In this document: positions 35,256 to 45,272 of the stretch, one piece after another
Layout of the letters: every line of letters starts with the position of its first letter
Numbering within the stretch: the first letter of the stretch is position 1
DNA from: Clostridia bacterium
GTDB taxonomy: Bacteria; Bacillota; DTU086
Reading direction: 5' to 3'
Assembly (NCBI GenBank): GCA_012523575.1
Contig: JAAYIF010000034.1
Span: 1 to 63,961, forward strand
DNA: 63,961 nucleotides
Program-made: the position numbers and the translations under genes
The notes under the pieces: generated by a model
Database searches by the model: none
Told to the model about the DNA's origin: nothing
What the model saw: the letters and a program-made list of their open reading frames with translations, nothing else

Positions 35256-36137
35256 TCAACCTATCATGAGCTCCAGTAATCTTTCCAGCTCCTCTTCGCT
35301 GTAGTACTCTATAACTATCTTTCCTTTATTTTTTCCCTGGATTTTAACCTTCGTTCCCAGAACTTCCGTAAGCTTTTCCTCCGCTTCTTCTATGTATGCC
35401 GGTTTTTCCTTAATTAAACCCTTTTTCCCTTTCCTCTTTTCTCTGAGCTCCCTTTCCTTTTCCACCCACTCCCTTACCAGCTCTTCGGTCTGTCGTACGG
35501 ATAAACCTTCATTTACAATCTTTTCTGCCAGCAATACTTGCTCTTTTCCTTTAACAGCCAGTAGAGCCCTGGCATGGCCGGCACTTATCTTCTTCTCTTC
35601 TATCATTTTCTGTACTTCCTTTTCCAGCTGCATAAGCCTTAGCATATTTGCCACAAAGGGCCTGCTCTTTCCTATTCTCTTTGCTAGCTCTTCCTGGGTA
35701 AAGGAAAACTCCTTAATCAAAATATCATAGGCATGGGCTTCCTCCAGGGGGTTTAGGTCTTCCCTTTGAATATTTTCTATTAAAGCAATTTCCGTAAGCT
35801 GCCTGCTGGTATATTCCTTAATAACCGCGGGGATACTTTCTATTCCCAGCATTTTGCACGCTCTCCAGCGCCTTTCCCCCGCAACTATTTCAAATTTATC
35901 TCTCTCCAGGGCACGGACCACTATGGGCTGAATTACCCCGTGCTCCTTTATGGAATCCGCCAGTTCCTTCAATTTTTGCTCATCAAAATCTCTCCTGGGC
36001 TGAAATTTATTGGGAACCAGTCTTTCCACCGGGACCATCTCTATTCTTCCCACGCCGTCTTCCCTGGTCTCATCATCTATTATGGCATCGGGGAATAATG
36101 CCTTAAGCCCCTTTCCCAAAGCCTTCCTGTTAGCCAT
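35256..36137 (-). CDS. parB: Chromosome partitioning protein ParB/Spo0J
   Basis: The protein has about 293 residues. The N-terminus ALGKGLKALFPD, the CTPase/ParB box PNKFQPRRDFDEQKL with ELADSIKEHGVIQPIVVR, GERRWRACKMLGIESIPAV, ENIQREDLNPLEEA, and the HTH around LAKRIGKSRPFVANMLRL are all present. It is a CTP-dependent DNA clamp loaded at parS. I chose ATG 36137, where the family MANRKALGKGL begins; it overlaps the end of parA by 8 bases. Confidence 0.95.
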   Translation of the reverse strand: MANRKALGKGLKALFPDAIIDDETREDGVGRIEMVPVERLVPNKFQPRRDFDEQKLKELADSIKEHGVIQPIVVRALERDKFEIVAGERRWRACKMLGIESIPAVIKEYTSRQLTEIALIENIQREDLNPLEEAHAYDILIKEFSFTQEELAKRIGKSRPFVANMLRLMQLEKEVQKMIEEKKISAGHARALLAVKGKEQVLLAEKIVNEGLSVRQTEELVREWVEKERELREKRKGKKGLIKEKPAYIEEAEEKLTEVLGTKVKIQGKNKGKIVIEYYSEEELERLLELMIG

Positions 36138-36891
36138 TTTCGATAATTTCACCTGCCAGTTCATTGTATACTTCCGCACCCCTGGACTTCGGGTCGTAAG
36201 TAATCACCGGCTCTCCGTGGCTTGGTGCTTCGCTAAGTCTTACGTTTCTGGGAATAATGGTTTTGAAAACCTTATTTTTAAAGTACTGCTTCACTTCTTC
36301 CACAACTTGAATGGAAAGGTTGGTTCGGGCATCAAACATGGTGAGCACAACGCCTTCAAGTTCCAAATGGGGATTAAGGTGCTTTTTTATAAGTTTGATG
36401 GTATTCATCAACTGTCCCAGTCCTTCCAGGGCGTAATATTCACATTGAATGGGGATCAAAATTTTATCCGCCGCCGTAAGGGCGTTTAACGTAAGAAGTC
36501 CCAAAGAAGGAGGACAGTCAATTAGAATAAAGTCGTAGTTATCCCTAACGGGTGCCAAGGCTTTCTTTAGTTTTACTTCCCTGGATATGGCTGAAACCAG
36601 CTCGATTTCTGCCCCTGCCAGACGCAGAGTTGCCGGAACCACATGGAGACCTTCTATTTTTGTTTCCACTATTATCTGATCTATGGGAACTCCGTTTATT
36701 ATAACGTCATATATACATCCTTTGAGGTTCAGTCGGTCCACTCCCAGTCCGCTACTGGCATTTCCCTGGGGATCAATGTCAATCACCAGCACCTTTTTTC
36801 CCCTTAAGGCAAGGCATGCTCCCAAGTTCACCGCTGTGGTTGTCTTGGCTACCCCTCCCTTTTGATTTGCCACTGCAATTACTTTTCCCAT
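36130..36891 (-). CDS. parA: Chromosome partitioning ATPase ParA/Soj
   Basis: The protein has about 253 residues and a deviant Walker A KGGVAKTTT (about residues 10-18) with Walker A' DIDPQGNASSGLG and Walker B ILIDCPPSLGLLT. It works with ParB at parS in origin segregation and DnaA/sporulation control. ATG 36891 follows GGTGGTAGGAA and yields the family start MGKVIAVANQKGG. Confidence 0.95.
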   Translation of the reverse strand: MGKVIAVANQKGGVAKTTTAVNLGACLALRGKKVLVIDIDPQGNASSGLGVDRLNLKGCIYDVIINGVPIDQIIVETKIEGLHVVPATLRLAGAEIELVSAISREVKLKKALAPVRDNYDFILIDCPPSLGLLTLNALTAADKILIPIQCEYYALEGLGQLMNTIKLIKKHLNPHLELEGVVLTMFDARTNLSIQVVEEVKQYFKNKVFKTIIPRNVRLSEAPSHGEPVITYDPKSRGAEVYNELAGEIIENG

Positions 36892-36945
36892 AATTCCTAC
36901 CACCACCGGAAAACCTTATAAGTTTCTTATTCCACACATTAAAAA

Positions 36946-36966
36946 AAACTTCCTTCCATGGAAGTA
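36946..36966 (-). terminator. Terminator of the upstream rsmG operon
   Basis: Leftward: ACTTCC-ATGGAA-GGAAGT followed by seven or more T, between rsmG and parA. Confidence 0.85.
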
Positions 36967-36971
36967 TTTTT

Positions 36972-37685
36972 CTACAGGGGTCTTTTTTGGGGAATACCCG
37001 CTCTCCGGGGATATTTACGGGGACTTTCCCTTATCTTTTCTATTAAAGCAATGCTTCTCCTTTCCCCGGTATAGGGGAGCTCATATTCATAAACCTCAAC
37101 CACCGAGCCCCCCATAACTTCCAAAGCATTCCCCGCCTCCTTTATTTCCTCGTATACCCCGGGTCCCTTATAGGCAAGCATAAATCCCCCTTTTTTTAAA
37201 AGGGGGAGGCAGTATTCCACAATAACCCTGAGGCTGCTCACAGCTCTTATGGTAGTATAATCGAAGCATTCCCTAAAATCCGGATTTCTACCCAAATCCT
37301 CGGCCCTCGCCACTTCCACCGATGCATTTTCCATTCCCAACTCCCTTATAATCGACCTTAGAAATTCTCCCTTTTTTCCAATGCTTTCAATGAGTACGGT
37401 ATCCATCCGGGGTATGCACAACGCCATCACCATCCCGGGAAATCCCGCTCCGCTTCCCACATCCGCTAGCTTTCCTTCTTTCTCTTTAATTAAATTTATT
37501 CCTCCAAGGGAATCCAGGAAATGCTTTATAATTATCGTTTCCCTGGAAGCCTCCGCCGTTAAATTAATCCTCTTGTTCCATTCCCAAAGAATATGCAAAT
37601 ATTTTAACAGCCTTTGAGCCGTTTTTTCATCCATTTCAAAGCCCATAAGAAGACTACCTTCTTTGAGCAATATCTCTTCATTCAT
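36972..37685 (-). CDS. rsmG: 16S rRNA (guanine-527-N7)-methyltransferase RsmG/GidB
   Basis: The 237-residue SAM-dependent enzyme shows [27 protein letters not shown], and SAM motif [20 protein letters not shown] (about residues 70-89), followed by [16 protein letters not shown]. It modifies 16S rRNA near the decoding site. It overlaps mnmG by 8 bases and is the last gene before a terminator. Confidence 0.95.
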   Translation of the reverse strand: MNEEILLKEGSLLMGFEMDEKTAQRLLKYLHILWEWNKRINLTAEASRETIIIKHFLDSLGGINLIKEKEGKLADVGSGAGFPGMVMALCIPRMDTVLIESIGKKGEFLRSIIRELGMENASVEVARAEDLGRNPDFRECFDYTTIRAVSSLRVIVEYCLPLLKKGGFMLAYKGPGVYEEIKEAGNALEVMGGSVVEVYEYELPYTGERRSIALIEKIRESPRKYPRRAGIPQKRPL

Positions 37686-39579
37686 TTACGCCACCCTTCT
37701 TTTCATTTCTTCGCTTCTGCTCCAAATAAATCATAAGTACGCTTATATCTGCCGGGGATACTCCCGAAATGCGGGAAGCCTGTCCCAGAGTCTTGGGCCT
37801 TATTTCTTCCAGCTTCTCCTTAGCCTCATTTCTTAATCCATTTATGTCCCTGTAGGAGATACCATCGGGTATCTTTTTGTCTTCCATTTTTTTAAATCTT
37901 TCCACCTGGGCCAGCTGTTTCTTTATATACCCTTCATATTTCAGCTCAATCCATACCTGCTCCAGGACATCCTTGGGCACATCTTCTGCCTTGGGAAGGA
38001 TTTCCAAAACATCCCTATAATCCAGTTCCGGCCTTTTTAAAAGTTCCGCGTAGGTAATGCTGTTTTTTATGGGAGCACTTCCCTTTTTTTGAAGTAGCAT
38101 CTTTACCCTTTCATCCCCAGGCTTAACCCTATGGGTTTTGAGCTTCTCCATTTCTTCCTCAATCATTTTTTTCCTCTTGAGATACTTTTCGTATCTTTCG
38201 TCACTTACCAGGCCGATCTTCCTTCCCTTTTCCGTTAGGCGCAGATCCGCATTATCCTGCCTCAAAAGGAGGCGATATTCAGCCCGGGACGTTAAAATTC
38301 TGTATGGTTCATTGGTCCCCTTAATAACCAGATCGTCAATTAATACCCCTATGTATGCTTCGGAACGCAAGAAGGTTACGGGCTCCTCTCCCAAAACCTT
38401 TCTTGCCCCGTTGATACCGGCCACTATACCCTGGGCGGCAGCCTCTTCATATCCTGAAGTCCCGTTTACCTGTCCCGCACTGAAAAATCCTTCTATCTGT
38501 TTGTGCTCAAGGGTGGGATAAAGTTGGGTGGGAACAAGGCAGTCATATTCTATGGAATACCCCGGCCTTATGATTTCCACCCTTTCCAGTCCCTTTATGG
38601 AACGGAGTATCTCCAGCTGCACATCTTCGGGCAGACTGGTGGACATTCCCTGGACATACATCTCCGCTGTCCCCAGCCCCTCGGGTTCTAAAAAGATCTG
38701 ATGGCTTTCTTTATCGGCAAACCTTACTACTTTATCTTCAATGGAAGGACAGTACCTGGGCCCTACTCCCTTTATCTCTCCTGAAAAAAGGAGGGATTTG
38801 TGCAGATTATCCTTTATTATCTTATGAGTCCTTTCATTGGTGTAGGTGAGCCAACAGGATACGTTGGGCCTGTTTAAATTCTCGCTCATATAGGAAAAAT
38901 AAAGTTCTCCCTCATCCCCCTTCTGCTCAGTCATGGCGGAGAAGTCAACGGTATTTTTATCCACCCTTGGGGGAGTTCCTGTTGAAAATCTGACCATTTT
39001 TATCCCGTTGGCTTTCATCTGCTGGGGCAGTTTGTTTGAAGGGAAAAACCCCGACGGTCCGCTGCTGTAATTTAATTCACCGATTATCACCCTGCCACCT
39101 AAATAGGTTCCGCTGGCAAGGATAACCACAGGAGCCCAGTAAAGGGCGCCCGTTTGGGTAAGTACTCCTTCCACCCTTGTGCCCTTTAAAATTATTTCTT
39201 CCACCAGGGCCTGTTTTACCATGAGATTTTTCTGCTGCTGGAGAACCCTTAGCATTTCTGCCTGATACAATTTTTTGTCAGACTGGCACCTTAAGGCCCT
39301 TACCGCCGGCCCTTTCCCCGTGTTGAGTATTCTCATCTGAATGTATGTCCTGTCAGCGGACAGGGCCATCTGCCCTCCCAGGGCATCCACTTCCCTCACC
39401 AGATGGCTCTTTCCCGGCCCCCCTACGGCAGGATTGCATGGCATCAAAGCCACTGCGTCCATGCTCACCGTAAGACACAGGGTTTTACAGCCCAGCCTGG
39501 CCGAAGCCAGGGCCGCTTCTATTCCTGCATGCCCTGCACCTATTACTATAACATCAAACTTTCCGGCATTATAGGGCAA
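37678..39579 (-). CDS. mnmG: tRNA uridine-5-carboxymethylaminomethyl modification enzyme MnmG/GidA
   Basis: The 633-residue FAD protein has the dinucleotide motif [21 protein letters not shown] (residues 9-29, shown in part), [30 protein letters not shown], and [18 protein letters not shown]. It works with MnmE to modify wobble U34 of tRNAs. The 12-base gap from mnmE suggests one operon. Confidence 0.96.
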   Translation of the reverse strand: MPYNAGKFDVIVIGAGHAGIEAALASARLGCKTLCLTVSMDAVALMPCNPAVGGPGKSHLVREVDALGGQMALSADRTYIQMRILNTGKGPAVRALRCQSDKKLYQAEMLRVLQQQKNLMVKQALVEEIILKGTRVEGVLTQTGALYWAPVVILASGTYLGGRVIIGELNYSSGPSGFFPSNKLPQQMKANGIKMVRFSTGTPPRVDKNTVDFSAMTEQKGDEGELYFSYMSENLNRPNVSCWLTYTNERTHKIIKDNLHKSLLFSGEIKGVGPRYCPSIEDKVVRFADKESHQIFLEPEGLGTAEMYVQGMSTSLPEDVQLEILRSIKGLERVEIIRPGYSIEYDCLVPTQLYPTLEHKQIEGFFSAGQVNGTSGYEEAAAQGIVAGINGARKVLGEEPVTFLRSEAYIGVLIDDLVIKGTNEPYRILTSRAEYRLLLRQDNADLRLTEKGRKIGLVSDERYEKYLKRKKMIEEEMEKLKTHRVKPGDERVKMLLQKKGSAPIKNSITYAELLKRPELDYRDVLEILPKAEDVPKDVLEQVWIELKYEGYIKKQLAQVERFKKMEDKKIPDGISYRDINGLRNEAKEKLEEIRPKTLGQASRISGVSPADISVLMIYLEQKRRNEKKGGVNE

Positions 39580-39590
39580 CGCTCAGCACC

Positions 39591-40970
39591 TCACTTGCCT
39601 ATGCAGAATTCCTCAAATATACGGTTCAAAATTTCTTCTTCCACCTTATCCCCGGTTATTTCACCCAGGGCTTCCCATGCCTCCCTTACATCAATGGCAA
39701 TGATGTCCAAAGGCAGCCCGTCCCTGCAGGCCTCTAAACTTTCATTCAGGCTTGCCAAAGCCTTTTTCAGGGCCTGTTCATGTCTCACCCGGGTTATTAA
39801 AGGCCTTGTGGTATTAATCTCCCCTTTAAAAACCCTTTCCTTTATTTTTTCCTCCACTTCCTTAAGACCTATGCCTTTTTTGGCAGATATTCCTATACAT
39901 TCTTTTCCTGTGGCCTTTTCATAAAAAGGTATGTTTACTTTTCCCGTAATGTCAGTTTTATTAATCAAAACAATGCATTCTTTATCCTTTACCTTTTCAA
40001 TAATTACCTCATCTTCCTTCTCTATCCCCGTAACGGCATCCAGTACCAAAAGCACCAGATCCGCTTCTTCAATGGACTTTTCGGACCTTCTGACTCCTAT
40101 TCTCTCCACCTTATCCCTGGATTTTCTTATTCCGGCGGTGTCAATTATTCTTACAGGAATACCTCCCATATTAAGCATTTCTTCAATTATGTCCCGGGTG
40201 GTACCGGGAATATCCGTAACAATGGCCCTCTTTTCCTTAAGCAATGCATTTAAAAGACTGGACTTTCCAACGTTTGGCTTTCCCGCTATAACTACTTTCA
40301 ACCCTTCCCGGAATATTTTACCCCTTTCCCCTTCCCTAAGAAACTCCTCTATTTCTTTTGCAATTTCTCCAATCATTTCATAAAGCTCATCTCTGCTGAT
40401 AAAGGCTTCGGGGTCTTCCTCGGGAAAATCTATATTAGCTTCTATTCTCGCCAATATATCCGTAATTCCGTCCATATATTTTTTTATTTTTCTAGAAAGG
40501 GAACCTTCAAGGTTTCCCACGGCCACCTTTAATCCTTCCTCGGTTTTAGCCCTTATAACGTCAATTACCGCTTCCGCCTGGGCCAAATCAATTCTTCCGT
40601 TCAAAAAAGCCCTTTTGGTGAATTCCCCCGGCTGGGCAAGCCTTGCACCGGCATCCAGTACGGCTTCCAGGGTTCTTTTTAAAGGCATTATTCCTCCATG
40701 GCAGTTTATCTCCACCACATCTTCCTTGGTAAAGGATCTGGGGCTGAGCATAACTGAAAGAAGTACTTCGTCTATAACTTCTCCCGTATTGGGACATACG
40801 ACATTTCCCAAGGTTAAAGTATGACTTTTTAATTCCCTAATATTCTTTTTTACCTTTGGGTTAAAGATCTTTTCTGCAATACTTAACGCGTCGGGGCCAC
40901 TTATCCTAACTATTCCAATTCCCCCTTCGCCCAGGGGCGTGGAAATGGCGGCAATGGTATCGAATTCCAC
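39591..40970 (-). CDS. mnmE: tRNA modification GTPase MnmE/TrmE
   Basis: The protein has about 459 residues. An N-terminal folate-binding domain (DTIAAISTPLGEGGIGIVRI) is followed by a GTPase domain with G1 GKPNVGKSS, G2 GTTRD, G3 DTAGIR, G4 NKTD and the catalytic C-terminal CIGK. GTG 40970 gives the canonical VEFDTIAAIS start with GGGGTGG 5 bases upstream. It is the partner of MnmG in tRNA U34 modification. Confidence 0.95.
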   Translation of the reverse strand: MEFDTIAAISTPLGEGGIGIVRISGPDALSIAEKIFNPKVKKNIRELKSHTLTLGNVVCPNTGEVIDEVLLSVMLSPRSFTKEDVVEINCHGGIMPLKRTLEAVLDAGARLAQPGEFTKRAFLNGRIDLAQAEAVIDVIRAKTEEGLKVAVGNLEGSLSRKIKKYMDGITDILARIEANIDFPEEDPEAFISRDELYEMIGEIAKEIEEFLREGERGKIFREGLKVVIAGKPNVGKSSLLNALLKEKRAIVTDIPGTTRDIIEEMLNMGGIPVRIIDTAGIRKSRDKVERIGVRRSEKSIEEADLVLLVLDAVTGIEKEDEVIIEKVKDKECIVLINKTDITGKVNIPFYEKATGKECIGISAKKGIGLKEVEEKIKERVFKGEINTTRPLITRVRHEQALKKALASLNESLEACRDGLPLDIIAIDVREAWEALGEITGDKVEEEILNRIFEEFCIGK

Positions 40971-41034
40971 AAAAACCACCCCATCTTAAATATAACCGCT
41001 TTTAAATCTATTTTCTAAAAAAAGTAATAAAAAA

Positions 41035-41053
41035 CCCAGTATTTTTTACTGGG
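41035..41053 (-). terminator. Terminator overlapping the end of jag
   Basis: CCCAGTA and TACTGGG form a perfect 7-bp stem, followed leftward by a run of six T. The stem overlaps the last codons and stop of jag, so mnmE expression probably relies partly on its own promoter. Confidence 0.82.
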
Positions 41054-41699
41054 CATTCCTTTCATTATTCTTTGGCGCTATAACCACCTTTCTATAAGGC
41101 TCAACCCCTTCGCTATAAGTTTCTATCTTTTCATCCCCCTGCAGGGCTGAGTGAATTACCCTTCTTTCCTGGGGGTTCATGGGTTCCAAAACAACCTTTG
41201 TCCCCGTTTTCTTTACCTTTTCCGAAAGCCTCTTTGCCAGTCTTATAAGGGTCTTTTCTCTCTTTTTCCGATATCCCTCGGCATCAAGAATTATCCTTGC
41301 CCGAACTCCTTCCTTGGAAAGTTTCTTATTCACCACCAAGTTAACCAGGTACTGCAGGGCATCAAGGGTTTCACCCCTTCTCCCGATAAGAATCCCCATG
41401 TCCTTTCCGCTTCCGCTTATGTAAAAATAATAATAATCTCCCCTTTTTTCATGCTGAACCGAAACCCCTACGCCCATCTTTTCACATATTTCAGTGATTA
41501 ATTCCTTGGTCAATGTCGGCACATCCAATTTCAATTCCAGCTTAACCCTTGCCTGCTTCGTTCCTATAATTCCGAACAAACCCCTGCTGGGTTCCTCCAA
41601 TATTTCTACCCTTACGTTCTCCCTTTCCGCACCCAAAAGCTTTAGTCCTGCCTCAATTGCTTCCTCCACGGTTTTTCCCGTTGCTTCAACACCGTTCAT
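41046..41699 (-). CDS. jag: RNA-binding protein Jag/KhpB (SpoIIIJ-associated)
   Basis: The 217-residue protein has a Jag-N domain (residues 1-50, GKTVEEAIEAGLKLLG), a KH domain (GILIGRRGETLDALQYLVNL, GxxG-type, about 105-124) and an R3H domain (RVIHSALQGDEKIETYSEGVEPYR). KhpB binds RNA and affects cell-wall and sporulation genes. It overlaps yidC by 4 bases. Confidence 0.94.
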   Translation of the reverse strand: MNGVEATGKTVEEAIEAGLKLLGAERENVRVEILEEPSRGLFGIIGTKQARVKLELKLDVPTLTKELITEICEKMGVGVSVQHEKRGDYYYFYISGSGKDMGILIGRRGETLDALQYLVNLVVNKKLSKEGVRARIILDAEGYRKKREKTLIRLAKRLSEKVKKTGTKVVLEPMNPQERRVIHSALQGDEKIETYSEGVEPYRKVVIAPKNNERNAQ

Positions 41700-42391
41700 T
41701 TTTTACCAGCTTCCTCCTTTACCACCACCGTCTTTTTTTTAATCAATACCTGTTCAATAATACCAAATAAACTGTACATTACCCAATAAAGGGCCAGCCC
41801 GGCCGGAAAAGTTCGGCTGATATAACCGATGAAGATGGGCATGAAGTACAAAAGTACCTTTTGTGTTGATTCCCCTGGTCCTCCGGCGGCCCCGTAGTGC
41901 ATGGACACTTTCTGCTGGACAAAGGTGCTTACGGCAACCAAAATGGGCAGGAAGATGGGATCCGGACTTCCAAGATTGGGTACCCATAGAAAGCTTGCCA
42001 TTTCAATATTAACAAAGTCGGGGTGCCTTTGGGGATCAAAAAAGTCCTTCAGAGCCTTAAACAGCGCCAATAAAATGGGAAGCTGAATAAATATAGGCAG
42101 GCAACCGGCAAAGGGATTAACACCATGCTTTTGATAGAGCTTCATCATTTCCTGCTGGGATTTTTCGGGATTATTTTTATATTTCTTCTGAATCCTTTGT
42201 AACTCTGGCTGTATCTCCTGCATTTTAGCCATTGAAACGTACTGCTTTCGGGTAAGGGGAAATAAAATAAGCTTTATAAAAAAAGTAAAGATTATAATTG
42301 CCAGCCCATAATTGGGAGCTCCCAAACTTTCTGTTAAAAGATAAAAAAACAGAAGCAACCGCCCCATAAAATCAACTATAGCATCTATCAT
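41696..42391 (-). CDS. yidC: Membrane protein insertase YidC/SpoIIIJ
   Basis: The 231-residue insertase of the short Gram-positive type has about five membrane segments. FFIKLILFPLTRKQYVSMAK (about residues 36-55) includes the conserved Arg in the groove, with NPFAGCLPIFIQLPILLALF and PAGLALYWVMYSLFGIIEQ. A lipoprotein lipobox is not evident. It inserts membrane proteins and supports sigma-G activity in sporulation. Confidence 0.95.
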   Translation of the reverse strand: MIDAIVDFMGRLLLFFYLLTESLGAPNYGLAIIIFTFFIKLILFPLTRKQYVSMAKMQEIQPELQRIQKKYKNNPEKSQQEMMKLYQKHGVNPFAGCLPIFIQLPILLALFKALKDFFDPQRHPDFVNIEMASFLWVPNLGSPDPIFLPILVAVSTFVQQKVSMHYGAAGGPGESTQKVLLYFMPIFIGYISRTFPAGLALYWVMYSLFGIIEQVLIKKKTVVVKEEAGKK

Positions 42392-42486
42392 AGCATCACC
42401 TGCATTCCGGTTAACCCCCTTTTTAAATCAAGACAGTCACCGGACGCCCTGCAGATTTCACCTCCCATATTAATTTAAACAGACCC

Positions 42487-42792
42487 CTAGTATTCTCCTT
42501 TTTTAGAAAAATTACCATTCCCCACTATTTTAAAACCATTTAATGCCCTTTTTATAACTTTAAAGACAAAATCATTCTCATACACTTGGGGATATTCTAC
42601 GCCTCCAGGATTGAAGGGGTGGCACTTAAAGATCCTCCTTAGGGTACAGTAAAGTCCAAGGATTAATCCGTAGCTGTCTATGGAAAGTACGGAGAATTGG
42701 GAGCAGCTGGGATAAAACCTGCAGCTTCTGGGAAAAAGGGGAGAAAAAAATTTCTTGTATATCCTTATAAGCTTTATAACCACCCTTTTCAT
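42487..42792 (-). CDS. yidD: Membrane protein insertion efficiency factor YidD
   Basis: The 101-residue protein has the YidD core IRIYKKFFSPLFPRSCRFYPSCSQF (about residues 9-33, in part) with three conserved Cys, and CHPFNPGGVEY. The C-terminal 30 residues are an extension beyond the usual 70-80. Its start overlaps the rnpA stop by one base. Confidence 0.93.
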   Translation of the reverse strand: MKRVVIKLIRIYKKFFSPLFPRSCRFYPSCSQFSVLSIDSYGLILGLYCTLRRIFKCHPFNPGGVEYPQVYENDFVFKVIKRALNGFKIVGNGNFSKKGEY

Positions 42793-43187
42793 TACGTCTC
42801 AGTCCCATTTTCCCGTTTCTTCTTATAAAGACCGGCCTTTTTTATAAGTTTAAAAAATTCCTTCTCCAAATCCCTAAAGCTGACCTCTCCTACGCCTCTT
42901 CTTCCTATAAATACAATATCATAACCTTCCTTCACTTCAAAAAGATGGAGCCTGCAGATTTCACTTAAAACCCTTTTTACTCTGTTTCTTACCACGGCCT
43001 TACCGATTTTTTTTGATATAGAAAAACCAAAACGGGTTATACCGACCCCATTCTCCCTATATATGAGCACCAAAAATTTTCCGGGGACAGCTTTACCCGC
43101 TCTGTAAACCCTCCTAAAATCAGCGTTCTGCTTGATTCTTAAATCTTTTTTAAGCACAACAGAAACCCCTGAATTTAATTTTTTCAA
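42792..43187 (-). CDS. rnpA: Ribonuclease P protein component
   Basis: The 131-residue basic protein has RIKQNADFRRVYRAGK near the N-terminus and the RNR motif in GKAVVRNRVKRVLSEICR (about residues 63-80), which binds the RNA subunit. It helps mature tRNA 5' ends. It sits between rpmH and yidD as in most Firmicutes. Confidence 0.95.
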   Translation of the reverse strand: MKKLNSGVSVVLKKDLRIKQNADFRRVYRAGKAVPGKFLVLIYRENGVGITRFGFSISKKIGKAVVRNRVKRVLSEICRLHLFEVKEGYDIVFIGRRGVGEVSFRDLEKEFFKLIKKAGLYKKKRENGTET

Positions 43188-43222
43188 TAAATAATCTACT
43201 CCATAAACCCCCTAATTATTCC

Positions 43223-43242
43223 AAAAGGCCACTATAGCGGCC
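43223..43242. terminator. Hairpin between rpmH and rnpA
   Basis: AAGGCC-ACTATAGC-GGCCTT. The T-run is short, so it may act as a partial attenuator or processing site rather than a full terminator. Confidence 0.55.
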
Positions 43243-43247
43243 TTCTA

Positions 43248-43382
43248 TTATGCACTGAGAACCTTTCTTCCCTTTGCCCTTCTTCTCTTTATAACCTTTC
43301 TCCCACCACTGGTTCTCATCCTCTTTCTAAATCCATGAACTCTTTTTCTCTTTCTCTTCTTTGGCTGGTAAGTTCTTTTCAT
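43248..43382 (-). CDS. rpmH: 50S ribosomal protein L34
   Basis: The 44-residue protein begins [18 protein letters not shown] and continues [20 protein letters not shown] to a terminal KVLSA, full L34 length. ATG 43382 follows GAGGGGG by 9 bases. It is first in the leftward origin-proximal group. Confidence 0.97.
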   Translation of the reverse strand: MKRTYQPKKRKRKRVHGFRKRMRTSGGRKVIKRRRAKGRKVLSA

Positions 43383-43441
43383 GATATTTTGCCCCCTCTT
43401 AACCCTCAAAATATGCCCTATTAGCCAAAAAATACACTAAA

Positions 43442-43470
43442 ATTATATCCATGCCTTATTTAAATGTCAA
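43442..43470 (-). promoter_or_regulatory. Consensus promoter of rpmH
   Basis: Leftward TTGACA (43465-43470), 17 bases, TATAAT (43442-43447): both hexamers are perfect sigma-A consensus. Confidence 0.88.
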
Positions 43471-43495
43471 GCAAAACATAAACTGCGCCTAGAAT

Positions 43496-43569
43496 TTATC
43501 CACAATTTATTAAATTGTTTACATTTTTTCTAAATTTCTTTATCCTCACCCTTTTGATTATGTGGATAA
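43496..43569. other. oriC: oriC upstream part: DnaA boxes between rpmH and dnaA
   Basis: TTATCCACA at 43496-43504 (+) and its complement TGTGGATAA at 43561-43569 (-) are perfect DnaA boxes. TTATCCTCA at 43540-43548 is a one-mismatch box. The surrounding 330-base spacer is AT-rich. This corresponds to the incA/incB part of a bipartite Firmicute origin, though with fewer clear boxes than in Bacillus. Confidence 0.85.
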
Positions 43570-43582
43570 ATTTTGCTATTAT
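43554..43582 (+). promoter_or_regulatory. Predicted dnaA promoter with DnaA box in the spacer
   Basis: TTGATT (43554-43559), 17 bases, TATTAT (43577-43582). The reverse DnaA box at 43561-43569 fills the spacer, so bound DnaA would block RNA polymerase: autorepression is expected. Confidence 0.75.
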
Positions 43583-43713
43583 AAGGGCAGTCCTTACTCG
43601 TCTTTCTTCTTCAAAAAAACAGAATATCTTTTTTTCTTTTTCATTTTTTTTCCTTAAATTTATAAAAAAATCCCCACAAAATATTCACCATTTTTCCCGG
43701 GAGGAGTATATAT

Positions 43714-45054
43714 ATGTCTTTAAACCTTAATACCCTTTGGAAGCTTACCCTGGATGTCCTAAAAAGAGAAATAAACAGAACAAGCTTTGAAACATGGCTA
43801 AAACCCACCCAACTATTAAGCATCGACAACAACAGGGCAGTGATTTTCGTTCCCAATGAATTTGCTAAAGAATGGCTGGAAGCCCGCTACTACAGATTAA
43901 TTCAAAGTACCCTCGAGGAAATTTTAAAGGAAGAACTCCACATAATATTCACAACTTCCTATAAAACAGAGGACTCTTCCCTTCCCAAGCGTTCCCTTAC
44001 CATTGAAACCAAAGGCATTATGACCACCCATTTAAATCCAAAATACACCTTCGATACCTTTGTTATTGGAAACAGCAACCGATTTGCCCATGCCGCATGC
44101 CTGGCTGTGGCCGAGGCACCGGCCCATGCATACAACCCCCTCTTTATTTACGGAGGGGTAGGATTGGGAAAAACCCATCTCATGCACGCCATAGGTCACT
44201 ATGTTATCAACAATATATCCAATTACCGGGTGGTGTATGTGAGCTCAGAAAAATTTACCAACGAGCTCGTTGATTCCATCCGCGACGATAAAACCGCAGA
44301 GTTCAGGGACAGATACAGAACCGTTGATGTTTTACTTATTGACGACATTCAATTTCTGGCAGGAAAAGAGCGAACCCAGGAGGAGTTTTTCCACACCTTT
44401 AACACCCTTTATGAAGCGGACAAGCAGATAATAATTTCCAGCGACAGGCCCCCAAAGGAGATACCCACTTTAGAGGACCGCTTAAGGTCCCGTTTTGAAT
44501 GGGGCTTAATTACGGATATACAGCCCCCCGACTACGAAACCCGTTTAGCTATATTACAAAAGAAAGCAGAGCTGGAAAAAATTATTCTCCCCAGTGAAGT
44601 AATGGAGTACATAGCCGATAACATACATACCAACATACGAAAGCTTGAAGGGGCCCTTCTTAAAGTAGCAGCCTATGCTTCCATCACCAATGAACAAATA
44701 GATGTGGATTTTGCAGCGGAAATTTTAAAGGATATCATTCCTCAGAAAAAGCCTGTACCCATAACCATTGAACTTATACAAGAAAAGATATCCAATCATT
44801 ACAAAGTAAGTGTATCCGAATTGAAGTCAAAGAAAAGAAACCGTTCCATTGCTTTTCCCAGACAAATTGCCATGTATCTTTCAAGGGAGCTTACCGATGC
44901 TTCCCTTCCCACTATTGGAAGCAAATTTGGGGGACGGGATCACTCAACGGTTATCCATGCCTATGATAAAATATCAATGGAAATTCAAAAAAACCCGACC
45001 TTGAGGGAAGAAATTGATCATTTAAAGAAACAAATCACCAACTTATCCTCCTGA
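43714..45054 (+). CDS. dnaA: Chromosomal replication initiator protein DnaA
   Basis: The 446-residue protein has domain I ([21 protein letters not shown]), AAA+ Walker [11 protein letters not shown] (about residues 147-156), Walker [12 protein letters not shown], sensor 1 IISSDRPP, and the domain IV DNA-binding signature [15 protein letters not shown] near the C-terminus. It binds the flanking DnaA boxes and opens the origin. ATG 43714 follows GGGAGGAG. Confidence 0.98.
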   Translation: MSLNLNTLWKLTLDVLKREINRTSFETWLKPTQLLSIDNNRAVIFVPNEFAKEWLEARYYRLIQSTLEEILKEELHIIFTTSYKTEDSSLPKRSLTIETKGIMTTHLNPKYTFDTFVIGNSNRFAHAACLAVAEAPAHAYNPLFIYGGVGLGKTHLMHAIGHYVINNISNYRVVYVSSEKFTNELVDSIRDDKTAEFRDRYRTVDVLLIDDIQFLAGKERTQEEFFHTFNTLYEADKQIIISSDRPPKEIPTLEDRLRSRFEWGLITDIQPPDYETRLAILQKKAELEKIILPSEVMEYIADNIHTNIRKLEGALLKVAAYASITNEQIDVDFAAEILKDIIPQKKPVPITIELIQEKISNHYKVSVSELKSKKRNRSIAFPRQIAMYLSRELTDASLPTIGSKFGGRDHSTVIHAYDKISMEIQKNPTLREEIDHLKKQITNLSS

Positions 45055-45119
45055 TCTTTATGCTTTAACCACACCTGTTCAACATTGGGAAAACCCAATA
45101 AGCAAAGGATTCCTTTTAG

Positions 45120-45240
45120 TTTTCCACATCTTTGACACTACTACTATTACTACTACTGCTTTGATCAATTGTTAAAGATAAGATAATAAATATAAATGTT
45201 AAATTCCATAATTTCCCAAGTTTTAATGATATAATTTAAT
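45120..45240. other. oriC: oriC downstream part: DnaA-trio array and AT-rich unwinding region
   Basis: TTTTCCACA (45120-45128), a DnaA-box variant, is followed after 8 bases by ACTACTACTATTACTACTACT (45137-45157, in part). The opposite strand reads as consecutive TAG/TAA triplets, the DnaA-trio pattern that DnaA filaments use to open DNA. An AT-rich stretch (about 45165-45240, with TATAAT at 45230-45235 for dnaN) follows. Together these are the predicted unwinding site between dnaA and dnaN. Confidence 0.8.
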
Positions 45241-45272
45241 AAGCCCAAAAAGGAAAAAGGGAGATGAATTGG

